Program-made: the position numbers and the translations under genes | Shown here: positions 62,201 through 64,000 of the stretch, piece after piece | How positions within the stretch are numbered: position 1 is the stretch's first letter | Layout: each line of letters starts with the position of its first letter | Notes under the pieces: model-generated | The model's input: the letters and a program-made list of their open reading frames with translations, nothing else | Database searches by the model: none | Told to the model about the DNA's origin: nothing | Source: Aurelia coerulea | Lineage: Eukaryota > Cnidaria > Scyphozoa > Semaeostomeae > Ulmaridae | Direction: 5' to 3' | DNA: 64,000 nucleotides | Assembly (NCBI GenBank): GCA_039566865.1 | Contig: CM076952.1 | Location: forward strand, 17,256,501 to 17,320,500

Positions 62201-62485
62201 TTTTTCTTGTTCCCTGTAAGAAAGATCAGAAAATTCATCAAATTTTTTCCTAAAATTATGATATTGCACAAATTTTATCCATTGTTCCCATATGCTGACC
62301 AACTTTTCCTTGTTCCCAGCTTGAAAATTGCGCTTATCCCCTGTTCCCTAAAACCCCATGGGAGGGTCACATCTTTCCTGTGATATAAATGCTTAATTTT
62401 TTTTCGCAATAGGAGAACAACATGCAGGCTGAATTGAAAAATATTGAGAATCAAGGTTCACAACAAGCATCGAGATCAGTAAAAG
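32177..62485 (+). CDS. Large single-pass membrane protein, 17 or more exons, C-terminus open
   Basis: The exons are 32177-32242, 34478-34665, 35038-35233, 37157-37746, 39760-40108, 43766-44015, 46080-46132, 48933-48980, 51624-51737, 52572-52702, 54137-54226, 55153-55288, 56388-56501, 57161-57388, 59314-59393, 61425-61584 and 62413-62485. All borders are GT/AG, and the phases agree through 955 codons. Layout: signal peptide (1-18), ectodomain to about 580 with many N-x-S/T sites, a membrane span near 587-609, then an acidic, coiled-coil-prone cytoplasmic part. Segments such as LLAGDIFSLDVSLFIP and ITPNKVEGGDIANATI look like beta-sandwich repeats of the DUF11/adhesin type. The signal, one span and helical tail recall EVC2/limbin, with weak local likeness (LRSEGDISAEDLRK), but the ectodomain is much longer. 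The existence of the gene is well supported; the family is not. Confidence 0.85.
32456..32818. mobile_element. Foldback MITE in intron 1
   Basis: CGTCACAGTTAACGGAATTG and GGCCGTTA on the left are the inverse of TAACGGCCCAATTCCGTCAA on the right, with poly-C tracts inside. It starts about 210 bp after exon 1. Confidence 0.75.
32826..33157. mobile_element. Foldback MITE adjacent to the previous one
   Basis: ATGATACTTTTTTCCACTAT is the inverse of the sequence ending ATGGAAAAAAGTATCAT. The arms (about 150 bp) contain CGAAAACGAGG/TCGTTTTCGTTTG. The 142-codon frame here is the palindrome read through. Confidence 0.75.
33350..33425 (-). repeat. tRNA-derived SINE head, minus strand
   Basis: Read on the minus strand, AGTGGCTGCCTGGTTGATCT and the B-box-like GAGTTTGAGTCCC match the element at 28880-28962. 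Confidence 0.5.
33808..34228. mobile_element. hAT-like element, CAGGGTTTCC / CAACCCTG tips
   Basis: The tips CAGGGTT and AACCCTG are inverted. The flanks TCTAAATT and GCTTAATT could be a decayed 8-bp duplication. The interior repeats CGGCCAAA in both orientations. Confidence 0.6.
34478..34665 (+). CDS. Exon 2, ectodomain
   Basis: 188 nt, acceptor TCTTCTAG, donor GTAACG, ends in phase 2. It reads GSSLEIQLKLNTTKPLSPSE then IELNFTITSLNSSSNISFEV: alternating hydrophobic strands with four N-glycosylation sequons, typical of an extracellular beta domain. Confidence 0.85.
34707..34819. repeat. Intronic long hairpin, about 50-bp arms
   Basis: CTCACCAT, TATCATGACTAT, TTTTGGCAGT and AGCATAAAAGTTATA are mirrored around 34766. 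It lies about 40 bp after exon 2 of the membrane-protein gene. It is either a tiny MITE or a pre-miRNA-like fold. Confidence 0.75.
35038..35233 (+). CDS. Exon 3, ectodomain
   Basis: 196 nt, acceptor GTTGCAG, donor GTAAGC, ends in phase 0. It contains LSWIITQMNNAEQRTITAI and VKIPFEYNIQYYVDAVN, strand-like with sequons at the SLQQKNQS and NSSSS segments. Confidence 0.85.
35929..36560 (-). pseudogene. LINE 3' end, minus strand, with CATA-rich tail
   Basis: The minus strand from about 36560 encodes, with breaks, QKCLSYSGPKIW and FFPKYTERR-like remnants, the C-terminus of a reverse-transcriptase protein. An untranslated region follows, then ACATACATACATAT. It is the same family as 59530-60308 (shared GGCAGGGATAGCATT complement and GACCATTATGGAAA). 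Confidence 0.7.
36632..37028. mobile_element. hAT-type MITE, CAGGGCTG / CAGCCCTG tips
   Basis: Inverted 8-bp tips, flanks ATTGACAT and ATTGAATT (6 of 8). The interior resembles 14538-14940 (GGGGCAAAGAACCAAAATTT versus its complement). Confidence 0.75.
37157..37746 (+). CDS. Exon 4, largest ectodomain exon, furin-type site at its end
   Basis: 590 nt, acceptor CTCCCGTAG, donor GTATGT, phase 2. It carries about one and a half beta repeats: VISITPNKVEGGDIANATII first, then ITASKNLSALLAGDIFSLDV with a LIDVIINLP strand. It has eight or more sequons and two cysteines (AYCTYNN, VSCNFT) that could pair. It ends STRAKRSV, an R-x-K-R furin-type cleavage site at residues 341-344. Confidence 0.9.
38083..38705. 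mobile_element. MITE with TACCGGGTGAGCCAG termini
   Basis: Left TACCGGGTGAGCCAGAATG and right TTTTCTGGCTCACCTGGTA are inverted and flanked by TA-type ends. The arms are about 200 bp. Confidence 0.8.
39332..39710 (+). repeat. tRNA-derived SINE with long body
   Basis: GCGGGGA and TCCCCGC pair as a 7-bp acceptor-like stem. A-box TGGCTTAGTGG and B-box GTTTCGAGTCC form an internal RNA polymerase III promoter. The body follows to about 39710 with no poly-A. It ends about 50 bp before exon 5. Confidence 0.7.
39760..40108 (+). CDS. Exon 5, ectodomain
   Basis: 349 nt, acceptor TTTCCATAG, donor GTATGG, phase 0. It contains AEATKENNLTYTVGSAVTIS, SNETLKIDFGLVNSGAA and LKIWFKVRNDPVNLSG, and ends LRPDLTIQKHAK, a linker typical of the start of a new adhesin-like repeat. 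Confidence 0.88.
40140..40560 (+). pseudogene. LINE 3' end with conserved C-terminal motif
   Basis: The frame ending at the TAG near 40424 reads IKYGINSLRFRGAMLWNTLN then AAFKKEIKTWDGTKCLCTIC, the usual LINE protein C-terminus with its C-x-C-x-x-C end. An upstream stop shows decay. The AT-rich 3' UTR runs to an A-rich end. It begins some 30 bp after the exon-5 donor. Confidence 0.75.
40570..40712. repeat. Small foldback repeat
   Basis: TTTGCTTCATCCAAATAAAG and CATTCATGC are mirrored by GCATGAATG and GTTGAATGAAGCAAAT. Confidence 0.6.
40740..42731. mobile_element. Possible 2-kb hAT-like element
   Basis: Left CAGGAGCGGATCCAG and right CTGGATCCGCCTCTG are inverted tips of hAT style. The flanks do not show a clean duplication. 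Inside are GCGCCGAAGGCGC-type repeats (40780-40830) and repeated CACTGTTGCTCCCGC. No transposase was seen. Confidence 0.4.
42873..43062. repeat. Right-half relic of the CAGGGYGTCCC MITE family
   Basis: GTTTCAGCTTTCGCACAAAC and the following about 180 bp match the right half of 58435-59177. The tip is lost. Confidence 0.6.
43081..43682. mobile_element. Older copy of the 49443-50049 palindromic family
   Basis: GACAGATTTTGTAAC on the left and TTACAAAATCTGTC on the right are inverted. The arms share GGAAATTCTCTC / GAGAGAATTTCC. They are visibly more diverged than the 49 kb copy. Confidence 0.7.
43766..44015 (+). CDS. Exon 6, ectodomain
   Basis: 250 nt, acceptor TATTACAG, donor GTATTA, phase 1. 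DVLTVASSLQILDPSRDSPS then LQFTVVIRHATGSPIDAASL: a repeat with the same opening DVLT as exon 5 (SQDVLTAEA), which hints at exon duplication. An internal CTTGCAG near 43790 could serve as an alternative acceptor. Confidence 0.85.
44155..44345 (+). repeat. tRNA-derived SINE
   Basis: A-box TGGCGCAGTGG and B-box GGTTCGATCCC at tRNA spacing, followed by a body with GGGGTCGCGGACTCGATTAG. It starts 140 bp after exon 6. Confidence 0.7.
44346..46079 (+). other. Intron 6 remainder, nothing recognised
   Basis: Low-complexity AT-rich DNA with scattered short frames (for example 45017-45328 minus). I see no motif, inverted repeat or splice-bounded frame that I can support. Confidence 0.4.
46080..46132 (+). 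CDS. Exon 7, ectodomain
   Basis: 53 nt, acceptor CCTTTTGCAG, donor GTGAGT, phase 0. It encodes VSENVTLVYQGAFMKDVR, a strand with one sequon. Confidence 0.75.
46160..46700. mobile_element. Mutator-type MITE, copy 3, perfect 9-bp duplication
   Basis: AGCATAGGTTCCAAATC and GATTTGAAACCTATGTT are inverted. CAAATAATA flanks both ends exactly (46151-46159 and 46701-46709). It lies 27 bp after exon 7. TGACGTCA occurs at 46499. Confidence 0.9.
46794..47422. mobile_element. MITE with TACCGGGTAAGTCAG termini, inserted in a sibling
   Basis: TACCGGGTAAGTCAGAAAAA is the inverse of TTTTTCTGACTCACCCGGTA. Half copies of the same family flank it: 46712-46793 resembles its left arm, and 47640-47766 its right end (CTCATCTGGACCCAGTA). 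Confidence 0.75.
48343..48618. mobile_element. Foldback MITE
   Basis: GATTCGGTTTTAGCACTAAA and CTTTAGTCTA are the inverse of TAGACTAAAG and TTTAGTGCTAAATCCGAAC. A second inner hairpin, GTGAAAATCGTTCAGGGTG type, lies near 48465-48515. Confidence 0.75.
48933..48980 (+). CDS. Exon 8, juxtamembrane
   Basis: 48 nt in phase 0, acceptor CTCTGTTAG, donor GTAAGT. It reads APQSRQKASFTWRSPQ. It is short, so support comes from the splice sites and from joining two certain exons in frame. Confidence 0.65.
49443..50049. mobile_element. Young palindromic element, arms about 270 bp
   Basis: Left AACAAGAGCAGATTTTGTAA and right TTACAAAATCTGCTCTTGTT are exact inverses. A 77-bp stretch of the arms compared by eye differs at two bases. 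The centre (49713-49785) is unpaired. TACCGGGTGG words abut both tips. Confidence 0.88.
50317..50690. mobile_element. MITE with AGTAGTGTCCCGCATATAAG termini
   Basis: AGTAGTGTCCCGCATATAAG is the exact inverse of CTTATATGCGGGACACTACT. Internal TTATAAGAAAC words link it to 5033-5421 and 13134-13539. Confidence 0.85.
50691..51623 (+). other. Intron 8 remainder, nothing recognised
   Basis: It contains short frames on both strands without motifs. The end shows a normal pyrimidine-rich acceptor for exon 9. Confidence 0.4.
51624..51737 (+). CDS. Exon 9, transmembrane segment
   Basis: 114 nt in phase 0, acceptor TTTATTCCAG, donor GTAAAT. TEKSYT, then a span at residues 587-609 (MVILGIVVGIVAGILVGLLI), then the basic stop-transfer MRKTGVAKT. 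Glycines at 591, 595, 599 and 603 form a continuous GxxxG zipper. Confidence 0.9.
52085..52448. mobile_element. MITE with TACCGTA..CCTCGAATAAGCC termini
   Basis: TACCGTACGTCCTCGAATAAG and its inverse ending CTTACGGTA border GGGGCTTATTCGAGG words in both arms. Confidence 0.75.
52572..52702 (+). CDS. Exon 10, acidic cytoplasmic segment
   Basis: 131 nt, acceptor CTTTATAG, donor GTACTA, phase 2. YVFLDIMEDEENEEENKQQ followed by basic KDAKQPSRL and RQKGQKGR: an acidic-then-basic membrane-proximal region. Confidence 0.8.
53690..53935 (+). repeat. Probable LINE 3' UTR with GAACT tail
   Basis: CTCTCTCCTCGATTAG and GAGAGAGTTCC form a hairpin. An AT-rich tract and a GAACTGAACTGAACTA tail follow, resembling a retroelement end with a short tandem tail. 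No protein remnant was seen. Confidence 0.4.
54137..54226 (+). CDS. Exon 11, cytoplasmic helix
   Basis: 90 nt, acceptor ATTTTTAG, donor GTAAGT, phase 2. QPQKLDEANWALMIAAKYEK then DAIERARCR, strongly helical. Confidence 0.82.
54356..54569. mobile_element. 210-bp MITE with TACCGGGTGTCCC termini
   Basis: TACCGGGTGTCCCAAAATGA is the exact inverse of TCATTTTGGGACACCCGGTA. TA repeats at both ends suggest a Tc1/mariner-type TA target. It shares its tips with the 17747-22344 element. Confidence 0.88.
55153..55288 (+). CDS. Exon 12, cytoplasmic helix
   Basis: 136 nt, acceptor TTTCTTTTAG, donor GTATGT, phase 0. TLIEELIRGYETSFKFFVDG then VVLLFSAKLRSEGDISAEDL. The LRSEGDISAEDLRK part is the segment that most recalls the cytoplasmic helices of EVC2-type proteins. 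Confidence 0.85.
55610..55733 (+). repeat. Retroelement-type RNA hairpin, copy 2, with poly-A tail
   Basis: A fully paired 18-position stem (TGCCATTCACAGTGGGAA with TTCCCGCTGTGAATGGCA, one G-T pair) closes a loop with GATGACTCCGTGTC. It is followed by TATATATA and an A run ending near 55733. The A tail fixes the plus orientation and indicates retroposition. Confidence 0.7.
56388..56501 (+). CDS. Exon 13, cytoplasmic helix
   Basis: 114 nt in phase 0, acceptor GGGTCACAG, donor GTAAGT. VQQGAATVMTNYTSKSKVFD then HQMIKTTGDLAAVGKDYL. Confidence 0.82.
56697..56808. repeat. Imperfect GTT/GTC trinucleotide repeat
   Basis: About 110 bp of GTTGTTGTC-type triplets with TTTGTG interruptions, in intron 13. 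The long Leu/Gln-like open frames here are repeat artefacts. Confidence 0.9.
57161..57388 (+). CDS. Exon 14, cytoplasmic coiled-coil-prone region
   Basis: 228 nt in phase 0, acceptor GAAACATCAG, donor GTAAGT. KKDKAQEDKIKEMKGDFEEL then KRVLFTQSHDIRAQTFVNVR. It is charged and rich in heptad-like spacing. Confidence 0.85.
58435..59177. mobile_element. MITE with TACAGGGTGTCCC termini, copy 2
   Basis: TACAGGGTGTCCCAGAAAAA is the inverse of TTTTTTGGGACACCCTGTA. It is highly similar to 27781-28527 along its length. Confidence 0.88.
59189..59288. repeat. Short foldback repeat just upstream of exon 15
   Basis: GTCTCAAATTAGATGTCACC is the inverse of GGTGACATCTAATTGAGAC. It abuts the previous MITE and ends 25 bp before exon 15. 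Confidence 0.75.
59314..59393 (+). CDS. Exon 15, cytoplasmic
   Basis: 80 nt, acceptor GATTATTTAG, donor GTAAGC, phase 2. IWSEKVVSLWCKWMMKKLLR then ELDILHR. It joins exon 16 in frame. The intervening LINE fragment at 59.5 kb cannot. Confidence 0.75.
59530..60308 (+). pseudogene. LINE 3' end with ACAT tail
   Basis: Broken frames encode KRARVPNL, QKCLSYQGPKIW, then KSDSKSTNNINKFKHKIKEN and a stop after DDVYVYY, the C-terminus of a LINE protein. A short 3' UTR follows, then the ACAT array. It shares coding and UTR blocks with 35929-36560. Confidence 0.75.
60191..60308. repeat. ACAT microsatellite, about 29 units
   Basis: An uninterrupted ATAC/ACAT array. Its position exactly after the LINE 3' UTR, and the shorter ACATACATACAT at the sibling LINE, suggest it began as the LINE tail and expanded. 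Confidence 0.95.
60395..60770. repeat. Mutator-MITE interior relic followed by an inverted repeat
   Basis: The part up to 60560 matches the interior of 15339-15851 (AGCTTTTCTGGTTTA, ATTTGATGACATCA). The part after it is an inverted repeat around 60680 with GCAATGCATCTTGGTAGAAA, also found near 39108. Confidence 0.55.
61051..61368. mobile_element. Foldback MITE, AAGGGGCTCCGTCGTCAA termini
   Basis: AAGGGGCTCCGTCGTCAA is matched by TTGACGACTGAGCCCCTT. It lies in the intron just before exon 16. Confidence 0.75.
61425..61584 (+). CDS. Exon 16, cytoplasmic helix
   Basis: 160 nt, acceptor GTATTTCCAG, donor GTGAGA, phase 0. RRAVTDEDSRSLIENITEIF then NQVEKAIKEELCKRAVAVQR, amphipathic helices. Confidence 0.85.
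61585..62412 (+). other. Intron 16, little recognised
   Basis: A short direct repeat (GCCGGGCTATGACAG twice, 61780-61815) and a GGGAGGGTCA pair (62160 and 62350) occur. No gene or full element was identified. Confidence 0.45.
62413..62485 (+). CDS. Exon 17, last exon clearly seen
   Basis: 73 nt, acceptor TTCGCAATAG, donor GTATTT, phase 1. ENNMQAELKNIENQGSQQAS then RSVK. A Harbinger-type MITE starts at 62495, so its duplicated TTA target sits 6 nt after the exon. Confidence 0.75.
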
Positions 62486-62494
62486 GTATTTTTA

Positions 62495-62916
62495 GACCCC
62501 GTCTACACGGTAGCGGATCAAAATTGTATCGGATCACGGTCTCGTTTACACGGTAGCGGATCAATGGTCACCATAGAAATAGGACGAGGTCACATTCAAG
62601 ATTTTCTCGGATTTTCAGTGATTTCCTTTTAACGTCAAAATTTCAAAACAAACTGCAATTATGATTAAACCTCGTTTGTATGGAAAATACCCTCGTAATG
62701 AATCCGATTGCGTTTACACGGCGCAGAGCAAGAGTGATCCGATACAAAAGTGATCCGATACAAAACGAGTTCGCTTTCGTAGCAGGATCAAGAGTGATGC
62801 GGATAGCGGAGCAGAAGTTTATCGGATCACTTCGAGCTCGTGTAAGCGGGAGGCTGATCCGCAACACTTGTTTTCGTATCGGATCAAAAGTGATCCGCTA
62901 CCGTGTAAACGGGGTC
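62495..62916. mobile_element. Harbinger-type MITE with TTA duplication
   Basis: GACCCCGTCTACACGGTAGC is the near-exact inverse of GCTACCGTGTAAACGGGGTC. TTA flanks both ends (62492-62494 and 62917-62919). A three-base TTA duplication fits PIF/Harbinger. GGATCA / TGATCC words recur inside. Confidence 0.88.
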
Positions 62917-63174
62917 TTAATCTTATCTTACAAATATTTGGTTGAAACCAGCCTTTGGCTTGCCGAATGAACGTGTGTGCCAAATATTTGATATGTACTT
63001 GTATTGTAGCATATGTGCCTGCGTGAAAACTTTTCAAGAGTGTACTTGACCAACAGTTTTGTCTGAAATTATTTGGATAAGATCTTCCAAGAAGTCATCC
63101 AAAATGTAGTATACTGAAATTTTCCAGGCGAAAATGTTTATCCATGCAAATTAATAGTATTTTTGGATGATAAA

Positions 63175-63595
63175 AACTTCTGTTTAAATTTGTTCAAATC
63201 TTGTTTCATTTTTGAGTTATCCACTATTTTGTAAGCCTGCGTGCGCAGACCCGTCTGCACGCAGGCTACTATTTTGTATGATTGGCTAATGACGTCATTT
63301 TATTTGCACAAAGTAACGAAAGTATACAAGGTTCACTATGTTCCCAAAGGGAAATCTAACCAAAAACTTTTTTCAATTGACATGCCTTTCTTCACATGAT
63401 ATTGTGTCATGAGGCAATATATATTACATTTTTTTAGCTCAGCTGAAATGTTTCTTACAACTGTAACCTTTCAAAAATAAGATACGCTATATTTCCATGT
63501 GTTATCCTAGTAGTTTGCAAACAAAATGACGTCATCAGCTGATACTTAAAATCAGTGGATAACTTGAAAAAAGAAATTTGAACGGGATTTCTTAT
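63175..63595. mobile_element. Foldback element with AGTGGATAACT arms
   Basis: AGTTATCCACTATTTTG on the left and AAAATCAGTGGATAACTTG on the right are inverted, and each arm carries a TGACGTCA (63290, 63527). A GCCTGCGTG..CACGCAGGC hairpin is embedded at 63234-63266. Confidence 0.6.
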
Positions 63596-63749
63596 CATTC
63601 GACAGTGATGTTCATTTGTATCAATAACAATTTTCGCTTCAGGTCACCTTTTAATAATACTAGGAAATGTTATCAAATATTATAATATCATGAAACCGTG
63701 ACGTGTAATTGAGTCTAAATGTGAGATGCGACGTGACATACCTGTGCAG

Positions 63750-63780
63750 GGAATAGGAGGAAAGAACGTATTGCAGGAAA
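63750..63780 (+). CDS. Candidate exon 18
   Basis: 31 nt between CCTGTGCAG and GTAAAG fit the phase left by exon 17 (1 to 2) and give the basic GNRRKERIAG. Short and without homology, so weak. Confidence 0.2.
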
Positions 63781-64000
63781 GTAAAGTGCTTCTGAAGTCC
63801 ATTAGGATAAAGAGTTTTTCAGCTAAGAATTGAACGTTGCTCCAAGGTCTTGCGTTTGATGCTGTCTTAGCTTATCAGCTCTTAGATGAAATTATGGTTA
63901 TTTGTTACCCAATCTGGATAATCCGAATTTCTATGTAACAATTGAAGTTGCTTTCAAGTTACTTGCTGGTTACTAGCATAGGCGACATTCGTCTGAGCGT

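Overview
This is eukaryotic, AT-rich, intron-bearing animal DNA. Three genes can be read exon by exon with GT/AG splice sites and consistent phases. The rest is mostly transposable elements: short inverted-repeat (foldback) elements, LINE 3' ends and tRNA-derived SINEs. The long repeat-filled introns, the LINE families and the mix of repeats suggest a marine invertebrate. An anthozoan cnidarian is my best guess, but that is inference and not proven here.

Left part (1-12 kb, minus strand): five exons of a KANSL3 orthologue, a subunit of the NSL histone-acetyltransferase complex. They encode 291 codons, ending just before the hydrolase-like domain, which lies off the left edge. The introns hold a 4.4 kb set of nested inverted repeats (2689-7134), a nested foldback pair (7961-8931) and a piggyBac-type element (9321-10045).

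Middle (12-27 kb): no host gene was found. There is a dead LINE (13.6-14.4 kb), a hAT-type element and Mutator-type elements with clear target-site duplications, and a second piggyBac-type copy. A 4.6 kb inverted-repeat element (17747-22344) carries a broken Cys/His-rich reading frame and four NFI-type palindromes spaced 30 bp apart.

Right half (27-64 kb): SNRPG (small nuclear ribonucleoprotein G; four exons, minus strand, 76 aa, complete) lies head to head with a large plus-strand gene. The two start codons are 274 bp apart, which suggests a shared promoter. The plus-strand gene has at least 17 exons (32177-62485, 955 codons and still open). It encodes a signal peptide, about 560 residues of glycosylated beta-rich ectodomain with a furin-type site, one membrane span with a four-glycine GxxxG zipper, and a charged, helical cytoplasmic tail. 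I do not recognise it securely. Its layout recalls EVC2/limbin, but the ectodomain is longer and no diagnostic motif was found.

Two of the genes act in basic nuclear work (chromatin acetylation and splicing). The third is a surface receptor-like protein with no obvious link to them. The main non-genic interest is structural: a retroelement hairpin with compensatory base changes between two copies, CRE octamers scattered by several element families, and several nested or near-perfect palindromes.
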